Positions 1 through 5,850 of a stretch of DNA of 5,850 nt are shown here, in pieces (the first letter of the stretch is position 1; every line of letters starts with the position of its first letter). The notes under the pieces were generated by a model. That model worked only from the letters and a program-made list of their open reading frames with translations. It ran no database searches and had not been told where the DNA came from. The stretch spans positions 1-5,850 of the forward strand of contig NZ_CAUUWA010000104.1 in assembly GCF_963548695.1 (NCBI RefSeq), in the 5' to 3' direction. This DNA comes from an uncultured Fretibacterium sp. Lineage in GTDB: Bacteria; Synergistota; Synergistia; Synergistales; Aminobacteriaceae. The position numbers and the translations under genes are program-made.

Positions 1-72
1 CCGAGCTGGATGCCCTCTGTTTTGCCGAGCTGGATGCCCTCTGTTCTACCGAGCTGAATGCCCTTTTCTATC
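1..72 (-). repeat. 24-bp in-frame tandem repeat in the Rpn C-terminus
   Basis: Units begin at 1, 25 and 49 with the shared start CCGAGCTG on the plus strand. Units 1 and 2 differ only in their last three or so bases, and unit 3 is more diverged after its first 15 bases. On the minus strand each unit encodes 8 residues, EGIQLGKT or EGIQLGRT, with the oldest-looking unit (EKGIQLG) nearest the nuclease core. The array continues past the left edge, so the copy number is unknown. Because the unit is a multiple of three, copy gain or loss keeps the frame. Confidence 0.9.
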
Positions 73-893
73 CCTTTACGCTCCATGATACTGACGTACA
101 TGTGTCCCGCCTCCTTCGCTTGCTCCAAGGTGCTCTCCCATTCCTCGTATTCCCGCGAGCTCTCGTCCTCCGTGAGGTGAATCACGCCCTCCATGAACAC
201 CAGAAGCTGCGTCTTGTCCGCGTGGCTCCAGCCCCGCTTGTCCAAAAGACCAAGCATCTCCTTCAGGTAATCCAACTTGCGCGCCTCGCTGCCCCGGCTC
301 TTCCATGCCCGAAGCCCCGCCAGATGCGCCCAGTCGAAGGGGTTTTCGCTCGCCTTCAACGCTTCCTCGTCCCCCTCGTAAATCCTGAATACCGGGAACT
401 CATAGCTCACTCGGGTCCCGTAGCCCTCCCAGTGGTAGGCGCCGCTGGACTGCGACTTTGACAACGGCTCGATGAGAAGGGCCAGAGCGATCACGGGCCT
501 TCGGTAACGTCCCTCCAGCAGCCCCCGGTAACGGTGCATCCTGAGGGGAAAGTCCTCATTGCCACCCCGGCCTTGCACCTCCACATGAAGGAGGATCCAG
601 GCGTTTTCTCCGGAACGGAGCGGGACATCCGCCAGGAGGTCAACGAAGCGGTTCTCGTCCGGTTCCCCTCCCTCCGGCCTCCGAGTGAAGCGGGCCAATC
701 GGCGTAGTTCTTTATCCAAAAAGACAACGTCCCGTTTGTCGTCGATATCGCGGGCCAGGTCGGGCAGAACGGACCGGAGCATGGGGACGAAGAAGCGGGC
801 CAGCAGGTCCTTCCAGAGCAGGTCGTCGCGGCGGGGTTCGCCGCCGTCCTTCTCCCCGGTAGTCGCCGGGCGATCCTTCCCCTTTTGGCTCAA
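1..893 (-). CDS. Rpn family recombination-promoting nuclease / putative transposase (PD-(D/E)XK), 3' end missing
   Basis: The reading frame is open from a TTG at 891-893 to the left edge, giving 297 codons without a stop. Residues about 24-46 (DLLWKDLLARFFVPMLRSVL) match the usual family N-terminus. The nuclease core follows: RFVDLLADV at about 82-90, then HVEVQGR at 103-109, which carries the E-x-Q form of the PD-(D/E)XK active site (D85 or D89, E105, Q107). FPLRMHRYRGLL at 115-126 corresponds to the conserved 'pfR...Y' segment. The C-terminus enters 8-residue EGIQLGKT-type repeats. Known members are Mg-dependent DNA endonucleases that promote RecA-independent recombination; activity here is inferred. 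TTG is chosen because AGGTGA (898-903) sits 4 nt upstream and the first in-frame ATG (codon 38) would remove the conserved N-terminal helix. The gene is divergent from the operon to its right and looks like an independent accessory gene. Confidence 0.88.
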   Translation of the reverse strand, partial: MSQKGKDRPATTGEKDGGEPRRDDLLWKDLLARFFVPMLRSVLPDLARDIDDKRDVVFLDKELRRLARFTRRPEGGEPDENRFVDLLADVPLRSGENAWILLHVEVQGRGGNEDFPLRMHRYRGLLEGRYRRPVIALALLIEPLSKSQSSGAYHWEGYGTRVSYEFPVFRIYEGDEEALKASENPFDWAHLAGLRAWKSRGSEARKLDYLKEMLGLLDKRGWSHADKTQLLVFMEGVIHLTEDESSREYEEWESTLEQAKEAGHMYVSIMERKGIEKGIQLGRTEGIQLGKTEGIQL

Positions 894-897
894 GGCC

Positions 898-903
898 TCA
901 CCT
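898..903 (-). promoter_or_regulatory. Shine-Dalgarno site deciding the TTG start of the Rpn gene
   Basis: The minus strand reads AGGTGA within GAGGTGAGGCC, followed 4 nt later by the TTG at 893-891. The spacing is a little short, but no other in-frame start in the neighbourhood (ATT further up, ATG at codon 38) has a comparable site. Confidence 0.5.
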
Positions 904-935
904 CGTTTCGTAATGATACAGGTTTCATCAGAACC

Positions 936-944
936 AGTATAGCA
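936..944 (-). promoter_or_regulatory. Extended -10 promoter of the Rpn gene
   Basis: The minus strand reads TGCTATACT, an extended -10 (TGn followed by TATACT, 5 of 6 to consensus). No convincing -35 hexamer lies 16-18 nt upstream, as expected when an extended -10 is used. The predicted transcript start, 6-8 nt downstream, falls near 928-930, about 36 nt before the TTG start codon. This is a prediction from sequence only. Confidence 0.5.
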
Positions 945-1034
945 AAAACCGGGGCTGTTCTGGTAGGGGGTATCACCTGGAGATTCCGTCGGGGTTATGT
1001 TTTGCCTTTCATACACTCAATTCATTTCCTCATG

Positions 1035-1063
1035 TTGACATGATAAAAAATATCTGATAGCTT
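1035..1063 (+). promoter_or_regulatory. Candidate promoter of the RDD / WG-repeat / hydrolase operon
   Basis: A perfect -35 hexamer TTGACA at 1035-1040 is followed after 17 nt by TAGCTT at 1058-1063, a weak -10 (3 of 6). The surrounding stretch 1021-1085 is the most AT-rich part of the intergenic region. No better sigma-70-like pair is seen between here and the start at 1274, which implies a 5' leader of about 200 nt. The -35 is convincing; the -10 is doubtful and the promoter may need an activator or use a different spacing. Confidence 0.4.
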
Positions 1064-1067
1064 TATC
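1042..1067. promoter_or_regulatory. Alternating GATA/TATC half-sites (possible operator)
   Basis: GATAAA at 1042-1047 is mirrored by TTTATC at 1062-1067, and an inner TATC (1051-1054) and GATA (1056-1059) form a second, nested dyad. The dyads cover the spacer and -10 region of the candidate operon promoter, a typical place for a repressor site. Low complexity of AT-rich DNA makes chance occurrence plausible. Confidence 0.25.
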
Positions 1068-1273
1068 TTGTTTTTCCTTTTCATTCCAAATAGACGGAGC
1101 AACATTCCTCCTTTACTTCACTTTAAGAATAGCTGGCGTGCTTTTGGGCTTCAAGATACCAGGCGGAGGATGGGACCCAACCTGAGAGACGGGCAAAGAG
1201 ACAGCGGAGCATCGAGGCAGAAGATAGAGGCTGAAACAGACATTCACTTCTAGGGAGTTCGGGAGGCAGAGCG
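1068..1273 (+). other. Untranslated leader upstream of the operon, no gene recognised
   Basis: After a T-rich start, this stretch becomes purine-rich and ends in the Shine-Dalgarno GGGAGG (1261-1266). A 61-codon frame at 1068-1253 has no ribosome site and no recognisable protein character, so I do not call it a gene. In the frame of the downstream gene a stop occurs at 1232-1234, so the RDD protein cannot be extended much. I see no riboswitch consensus or clear rho-independent hairpin here. Confidence 0.5.
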
Positions 1274-2665
1274 ATGGACGAGACGGTATTGGAACCAACG
1301 GGGATGAGCACATCGGAAGCCGGGCGGGAGGGACCGGAGCTGAGGTCGAAATCGCCAAGGCCGGCTCCACTGGGTATCCGGTTGGCTGCACGGTGTTTCG
1401 ATTTCGTTATTTTGCTTCTGCTTTTCGAATTTTTTACGGAACATACACACAGAGGGTTTGCCAAGTCCTTCTTCATCGCCCCCACCGAGCGCTTCGGCTT
1501 TGGGATGGAGATGGGGTTTCATGTCTTGGCGTTTTCTATCTTGGTGGGTGGGGTTTTTCTCCGTCTCGCCGCCATTTATTTCCTCTGTAATTATTGGAGC
1601 CTGTTCGGATCCGGCCGGAGCCTTGGCAAGAGGATGACACAAATCCGCATTGCGGATGTGGGAGATGGCAAAAACTGTCCTTTGCGCCCCCTTGGGTTCA
1701 GCCGCATATTCCGCCGGGAGGCTTTGTTCCTCCTTGCAGTAACGCCATTGTTCGTTGCCTGGTGCTACGGCTTGCCGCCCGCATACAAAATGGTTTCCTA
1801 TGGGCTTTCCGTTCTCCTCTTGGTTTTTGAGGCAGTTCCGGCATTTTTTCTGTCTCGTCGGAGCCTTCCCGACCGGATTGCGGGGACGTGGGTCTGTGAC
1901 CTGAAGTCCTCGGCTCCGTCCTCTCCTTTTACCTTTCCTTGTGCCGAAACGGAGGGAGCGAAAGCATTGAAGGAGGATAAAGAGCAGTTGTCGGATGATG
2001 AATGGAACGCAGCGCCATCCCGGTCGTGTGAGGTATTTCTGGAGCCAGCGCCCCTGTGGCGGCGAGCCTGTGCGTGGGCGGTAGATTTTGTCGTGTTGGG
2101 TATGGTCATGGATTTTACGGGTAGAGCACGGGATTATATTTTTCACGGTGAACTCTACCTCTTCCGTTCTTTTGGCTTACGAACAAGAGGGGAAGATGCG
2201 GGGTTTCTTTTGATGGGGGGCATATTGTTTGCGTATCTTCTTTACGCGCTGTTCGTATACCTTCTGATGAATTACGTGAAGCTGCGGCGCAGCGGTCAGA
2301 GCATCGGCAAGGGTGTCGGCCGGGTCCGTATCGTCTGCATGGAGGGTGGCCGGATGGGGATTGTCCGCATGCTGCTGCGTGAGGCGCCGTTTTTGATCTC
2401 CGTGTCTCTCCTGGTTTTTACGATGGATTTCACGTTGGGTATACGTTTCTCGTCCCCGAGCTTCATATGGGATCGTTGGTGGGATAAGCTGGGTTTTATC
2501 CTGATGTTTTGTGTGAAGGTGGGTTTTGTCGTTTTTGTTGTCGACGCGCTTCCGGGGCTATTTGGTTCGCGACGCTGCATCCATGACCGTCTTGCGGATA
2601 CGCGGGTTGGGATGGCGCTTCCGCCGTCCGTCGATTCTGGGAGGATGGGCGAGGAGTCCCTTTAG
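1274..2665 (+). CDS. Membrane protein with two tandem RDD domains
   Basis: Integral membrane protein of 463 residues with a duplicated RDD fold. Domain 1 (about 31-210) has RLAARCFDF at 36-44, GRSLGKRMTQIRI at 114-126, a following RREA (147-150) and SLPDRIAGTWV at 197-207. Domain 2 (about 257-446) repeats these landmarks: WRRACAWAVDF (262-272), GQSIGKGVGRVRI (341-353), LREAPF (368-373) and CIHDRLADTRV (435-445). Each half has about four hydrophobic segments: near 40-54, 83-106, 150-165 and 173-193, then 265-281, 310-333, 371-386 and 406-426. A charged, Ser/Pro-rich linker (211-256) joins them, and the first 30 residues are polar. RDD proteins are mostly uncharacterised; a few have been linked to ion (Na+/H+) transport or to accessory roles in the membrane, so the function here is open. 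GGGAGG (1261-1266) lies 7 nt before the ATG. It is the first gene of a three-gene co-directional run, 47 nt before the WG-repeat gene. Confidence 0.85.
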   Translation: MDETVLEPTGMSTSEAGREGPELRSKSPRPAPLGIRLAARCFDFVILLLLFEFFTEHTHRGFAKSFFIAPTERFGFGMEMGFHVLAFSILVGGVFLRLAAIYFLCNYWSLFGSGRSLGKRMTQIRIADVGDGKNCPLRPLGFSRIFRREALFLLAVTPLFVAWCYGLPPAYKMVSYGLSVLLLVFEAVPAFFLSRRSLPDRIAGTWVCDLKSSAPSSPFTFPCAETEGAKALKEDKEQLSDDEWNAAPSRSCEVFLEPAPLWRRACAWAVDFVVLGMVMDFTGRARDYIFHGELYLFRSFGLRTRGEDAGFLLMGGILFAYLLYALFVYLLMNYVKLRRSGQSIGKGVGRVRIVCMEGGRMGIVRMLLREAPFLISVSLLVFTMDFTLGIRFSSPSFIWDRWWDKLGFILMFCVKVGFVVFVVDALPGLFGSRRCIHDRLADTRVGMALPPSVDSGRMGEESL

Positions 2666-2712
2666 GGCGACGGCTGAGCCCGCTGTTTGGAGTTGAAGGG
2701 GGAGATTAGGGA

Positions 2713-3912
2713 ATGTCCTTGAAGAATGGCCCGGGAGGGTCGCGTTATTTTTGGCGCTTGGTGTTGCTGGTGGCGGTTGTGTCCGTTTCTGGCTGGTTGT
2801 TCTACCGCCATGGCCCCGATGGGCTGGAGTTCGAGTGGCTGATGGAACCCCAGTTCTATGATGCCAATTCGTTTTATCGGGGGGTTGCCTGGGTGCAGGA
2901 GAAGGAGGGCGGCCCGTACAAGCTGATAGACAAGAAGGGCCGTGCCGTGGTCTCGGATTTCCTTGCGAGCTATATATTCGCCAACCCTTTTACCAGCAAT
3001 CTCGCGACTTTCTGTGGTCCCGGGAACCTTATGGGCTATGTGGACCTCACGGGGAAGGTTGTCGTCCCGCCTCGGTACCAATATGCCGGCATGATTGAGG
3101 AGGGGGTTGGTGTAGTGAAGAGCGGCGACCTATGCGGGGTCATTGATGAAAAGGGGCGGATCGTGCTGCCGATCATGTACGAGGAGTTCATCTTCATCTT
3201 CGACGCGAACCTGTTCGGGGTGAAGAGCGGGGACAAGTGGGGGTACGTGAACGGCAGGAACGAGGCAATTAGGGATTTTATGTTCGACAAGCCCTCCACG
3301 TCGGCTTGCCCCAAAGGGACCTGCGTCGCCGTTCTGAACGGCAAGAGCGGCCTGCTGGATAGGAAGGGACGTTGGGTCCTGCCCGCCTCGTACGACGTCA
3401 TCTATGGTGTTGTACGAGGGGAGGCGAAGGACAACCCGAAGATCGGGGTCTGCCGCGACGGCAAGGTGGGGTTCGTGGACATGCAGGGCAACACGGTCAT
3501 TGACTTTCAGTTCCGGGGCAGGGGTTGGCGGAATTGTTACCGTTTTTCCGAGGGGCTGGCGTCGGTGGCTATTTCAGACCCATGGAGCACGAAGGATGCG
3601 TTTGGAGTGATCGACGAGACGGGGAAAGTGCTTTTCCGATTTTCCGAGATGCCTTATGGCGTCTTCGGTGATGGGTATATGTTGGTGCAGGGGAATCTGA
3701 GGAGGGAGCAATACAAGGGGATGATCGTAGTCCGAGATGATGAGGCAACGTACAGCCTTATCGACCGAACGGGAAAACGTCACCCTCTGCCGACGTGGCT
3801 CGAGCCCATGGGAGGGGAAGTTGTGAACGGGACACTGCTGGTGAGGGTGAGGCAAAAGGTGCAACGGTATGAGGACGGGAAATACGGCTATCTGAGTATC
3901 CCCACGCAATAG
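2713..3912 (+). CDS. Membrane-anchored WG-repeat protein
   Basis: The 399-residue product starts with a short basic N-terminus and one hydrophobic segment (about 13-31, core LVLLVAVVSVSGWLF). That fits an uncleaved signal anchor placing the rest outside the cytoplasm; no lipobox cysteine is seen. The remainder is a run of WG-type beta repeats of the form G-(Y/V/F)-(V/I)-D-x-x-G-(K/R)-(V/I)-V-x-P: YKLIDKKGRAVV (69-80), MGYVDLTGKVVVPPRY (107-122), CGVIDEKGRIVLP (141-153), KWGYVN (175-180), SGLLDRKGRWVLP (212-224), VGFVDMQGNTVI (252-263), FGVIDETGKVLF (297-308), YSLIDRTGK (347-355) and a last partial KYGYLS (390-395). WG repeats probably mediate protein or ligand binding, and no catalytic motif is visible. 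Six cysteines (101, 141, 199, 204, 247, 275) occur after the anchor. GGGGGAG (about 2698-2704) precedes the ATG by 8 nt. Its position between a membrane protein and a large hydrolase gene suggests an envelope binding or sensing role in the same pathway (inference). Confidence 0.85.
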   Translation: MSLKNGPGGSRYFWRLVLLVAVVSVSGWLFYRHGPDGLEFEWLMEPQFYDANSFYRGVAWVQEKEGGPYKLIDKKGRAVVSDFLASYIFANPFTSNLATFCGPGNLMGYVDLTGKVVVPPRYQYAGMIEEGVGVVKSGDLCGVIDEKGRIVLPIMYEEFIFIFDANLFGVKSGDKWGYVNGRNEAIRDFMFDKPSTSACPKGTCVAVLNGKSGLLDRKGRWVLPASYDVIYGVVRGEAKDNPKIGVCRDGKVGFVDMQGNTVIDFQFRGRGWRNCYRFSEGLASVAISDPWSTKDAFGVIDETGKVLFRFSEMPYGVFGDGYMLVQGNLRREQYKGMIVVRDDEATYSLIDRTGKRHPLPTWLEPMGGEVVNGTLLVRVRQKVQRYEDGKYGYLSIPTQ

Positions 3913-3974
3913 AGGTGCGAAGCGGTAAAAGGGTTTTCTTAGGCGAAGCTTTATCCAAGGGGAGGGAGAAGCAC
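3913..3974 (+). other. 62-nt gap between WG-repeat and hydrolase genes
   Basis: I see no TTGACA/TATAAT-like pair and no GC-rich hairpin followed by a T-run, so read-through from the WG-repeat gene is the simplest reading. The gap ends in a strong Shine-Dalgarno, GGAGGGAG at 3961-3968, 6 nt before the next ATG. Confidence 0.4.
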
Positions 3975-5850
3975 ATGTCGATATTTTCTAACCGTGAAGT
4001 GGCAGAGAAGTTTTTTAACATCTATTTCAAGGCTCTAGGGCCCAAAAGCATGGACTTGACCGAAAAGAAATTCATTACGCTGTATGAAGGCGGAGATGTC
4101 GTTTTTCCTCTGCCGTCTACATTGCCATCACAGTTGGCTACGACGGCTTCGAGCCAGACTATGTGGTCCTTCTTCGGGGACCTGCTATCCAAAGTTTTGG
4201 GAGGGGGCTTGAGCACCGCGGTCGATATCGCGATAACGTACGGAAAAAAATTGATGCAGGAGTCGTCGGACTTTATCTACGATAGTTACGTGGAATGGAA
4301 CGTGAACGTTGCCAAGGACGTCGTCCTGGACGCCGTCACCAAGGGGGAGATAGACATCTCGAAGAGCCGGATTGCTGCGGCCGTTGAGCAGATCGTCAAA
4401 GACTTCGTCTTCCCGGACTTCCAGGAAAAGGATGTCTTCTCCTTCGTAAAAACCGAGCTCGTTAAATATAGAGACCAACTTATTCGTTGGGAAGTTTACT
4501 ATAGGGAGAAGAAAGAGAATTTTTATTCCGAAATTGTGTCCTCCTTGAACGACATCAACAAGATCCTGGCGCATGATGCCCAATATACCGAGGAGCAAAA
4601 GCGGGCGATGCTGAAGGAGCCATACGCGGAATTTATCCGCAGCTATACGACGGTGGATGACTTCTACAAAGAAACCGTCGACAAGATTATCGACAACATC
4701 GCCGCCAGCGTCAAGGAGCGGTGGGGCGCGGAGGGCGAGTACACCTTCTGGAACGGCAAGGCGGATTTTCTGTTCCGCAAGAACTATTCGGGCGGAAAAA
4801 CCGACGAGGAGAACGGCCTGAAAGACGGACGGATGGCGGCCTTTCGCCAGATCTACAGCAGTGCGATGTGGTACCTGTCAAAGTTGGGGCAGGGCTGGGC
4901 GGAGGAGAAGTGGACGGAGTTCAAGCGCAGGGAGTGGGGCAACGACGTCGGCCTGGGGCGTATGGACGTCTGGAACGCACAGGTGGGGCGCATGTTGGGC
5001 GTGGAGCTCTGCCGCGACCCGGAGCTTCGTAAGCTGGGCCTGGACAGCCTGAAATTCAAGGAGTTAGCCGGGGCGAAGGCCGTGAAGCTGGCGAACGCGG
5101 CGCTCGAGGCGGGGGTCGGGGCGTCGAACATCGGGGACCCGCGCCTCAAGCTGCTGACGGGAGAGGATCTCTATACCGGATTGCGTTTCATGGAGACAGA
5201 TGCGAAAGAGATATTGACCTCCGTCCTGGGGGGAGTGAGCGCCAGGGGCGAGAGCCTGATTGGGATGCTGGAAAAGCACATGGCGCAGGGGAATTCGGAG
5301 CAGGAGCTCAACTGGACCGGGATGATGGACCGCATCTTGAAGGATTCCACGTTTCTTATGTATCAAAATATAGGTGAAAATAACGTATATAAAGGAGAAT
5401 CAAAGCGTATTAGTCCTGACGAAGCTCACCTGTACATGCAGTTGATCAACTGGTCTGCATTGGGACATCCGCCGCCCGGCGTGGGTTTCGACCCGAAGAA
5501 CGATCCCTTCCCCGAGGACCCGGACGCACGGGACGAGGAGCTCAAGAGCAGCTTCGATCGGGTGGGGGGATTCACGGAAGGGATGCTGAAGGGCAGCATA
5601 TTCAAGTCCGAAAAGCATGGATTCTTCATCGTTTTCGACGATCGACAGGGCAAGGTTCTGGAGGGTATCCGCAACGCCAGAATGGGCGAGGGTATCGAGG
5701 GGGTGTTCCGGCACTTCATCGACCCGGCCTACAGGGTGTATCGTAGCATGTTGAAGGAATACAGGTCCGAGGGTATTACGAGCGAGAACCTGACGCTTAT
5801 GGGCTACTCCGGGGGCGGAGCGATTGCGAGCGCGTTGTCTGCGGCTCTGC
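3975..5850 (+). CDS. Large protein with C-terminal lipase-like alpha/beta-hydrolase region, 3' end missing
   Basis: The frame is open from the ATG at 3975 to the right edge: 625 codons, no stop. No signal peptide is visible; the N-terminus (MSIFSNREVAEKFFNIYF) is polar and amphipathic. A mildly hydrophobic, glycine-containing stretch lies at about 63-90, followed by a long charged, probably helical region (about 91-250). At 281-341 the pattern MAAFRQIYSSAMWY ... GRMDVWNAQVGRMLG resembles the AFRHAxWNA ... MDxxNNxxG signature I associate with DUF6973-like domains. From about 525 the sequence becomes lipase-like: HGFFIVFDDRQGKVLEGIRN (548-567, a partial match to the 'fvafd..G.vvvafRGT' strand pattern), a helix, then LTLMGYSGGGAIAS (606-619), a beta strand-nucleophile elbow-helix with GxSxG and predicted nucleophile S612. 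The catalytic Asp and His would lie beyond the window. The substrate is unknown; acyl ester or phospholipid hydrolysis is the natural guess. GGAGGGAG at 3961-3968 supports the start. It is the third gene of the likely operon. A frameshift is not evident. Confidence 0.8.
   Translation, partial: MSIFSNREVAEKFFNIYFKALGPKSMDLTEKKFITLYEGGDVVFPLPSTLPSQLATTASSQTMWSFFGDLLSKVLGGGLSTAVDIAITYGKKLMQESSDFIYDSYVEWNVNVAKDVVLDAVTKGEIDISKSRIAAAVEQIVKDFVFPDFQEKDVFSFVKTELVKYRDQLIRWEVYYREKKENFYSEIVSSLNDINKILAHDAQYTEEQKRAMLKEPYAEFIRSYTTVDDFYKETVDKIIDNIAASVKERWGAEGEYTFWNGKADFLFRKNYSGGKTDEENGLKDGRMAAFRQIYSSAMWYLSKLGQGWAEEKWTEFKRREWGNDVGLGRMDVWNAQVGRMLGVELCRDPELRKLGLDSLKFKELAGAKAVKLANAALEAGVGASNIGDPRLKLLTGEDLYTGLRFMETDAKEILTSVLGGVSARGESLIGMLEKHMAQGNSEQELNWTGMMDRILKDSTFLMYQNIGENNVYKGESKRISPDEAHLYMQLINWSALGHPPPGVGFDPKNDPFPEDPDARDEELKSSFDRVGGFTEGMLKGSIFKSEKHGFFIVFDDRQGKVLEGIRNARMGEGIEGVFRHFIDPAYRVYRSMLKEYRSEGITSENLTLMGYSGGGAIASALSAAL

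Noticed and set aside
1..72. CRISPR array
   Set aside because: The repeats are directly adjacent with no spacers, are in-frame multiples of 24 bp and encode a protein tail.
102..461. A 119-codon plus-strand frame opposite the Rpn gene
   Set aside because: The opposite strand encodes a recognisable PD-(D/E)XK nuclease with repeats; the plus frame has no plausible start context.
1068..1253. A 61-codon plus-strand frame upstream of the RDD gene
   Set aside because: No Shine-Dalgarno site, start is not ATG, low-complexity and arginine-rich composition without domain character; best read as untranslated leader.
1250..2146. A 298-codon minus-strand frame opposite the RDD gene
   Set aside because: The predicted protein lacks family features and is antisense to a frame with clear RDD motifs and membrane segments; it is a shadow.
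2665..2681. GGGC...GCCC inverted repeat after the RDD gene as a terminator
   Set aside because: Only a 4-bp stem with a 9-nt loop and no following T-run; unlikely to stop transcription.
4185..4598. A 137-codon minus-strand frame inside the hydrolase gene
   Set aside because: It is antisense to a continuous 625-codon frame with a good ribosome site and lipase motif; codon use does not look coding.
5391..5412. AAAGGAGAA as an internal ribosome site suggesting a separate downstream gene
   Set aside because: No ATG, GTG or TTG follows at suitable spacing, and the long frame continues unbroken across it.

Overview
This is a bacterial chromosomal segment of moderately high GC with four protein-coding regions. 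Two of them run off the window edges. I see no rRNA, tRNA, CRISPR array or complete insertion sequence. The organism cannot be named with confidence. The mixed GC content, purine-rich Shine-Dalgarno sites, an Rpn-type nuclease/transposase with an EGIQLGKT-like tandem tail, and accessory RDD and WG-repeat genes would fit an anaerobe such as a member of the Synergistota, but this is only a recollection-based guess.

Left part (1-893, minus strand): a gene for an Rpn-family PD-(D/E)XK recombination-promoting nuclease/putative transposase, 3' end missing. Its C-terminal region enters a perfect-phase 24-bp tandem repeat, the usual hypervariable tail of the family. An extended -10 promoter (936-944) lies just upstream.

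Middle (about 894-1273): a divergent intergenic region. It holds the Rpn promoter, an AT-rich patch with a consensus -35 hexamer and alternating GATA/TATC half-sites, and a purine-rich leader of roughly 200 nt.

Right part (1274-5850, plus strand): three co-directional genes with gaps of 47 and 62 nt, probably one operon. They encode (i) a membrane protein with two tandem RDD domains, about 8 membrane segments; (ii) a membrane-anchored WG-repeat protein; (iii) a large protein, at least 625 residues and unfinished, with no signal peptide. The last has an alpha-helical N-terminal half, a central segment resembling the AFRHA/MDxWN-type motif of DUF6973-like domains, and a lipase-like serine-hydrolase region with a GYSGG nucleophile elbow just before the window ends. 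Neither this last gene nor the Rpn gene has both ends in the window.

How they work together is unknown. One reading is an envelope-associated accessory module: a soluble or exported lipase-like enzyme or effector encoded beside two membrane-tethered proteins that may assist, sense or protect. That is inference from gene order and domain types, not something the sequence proves.
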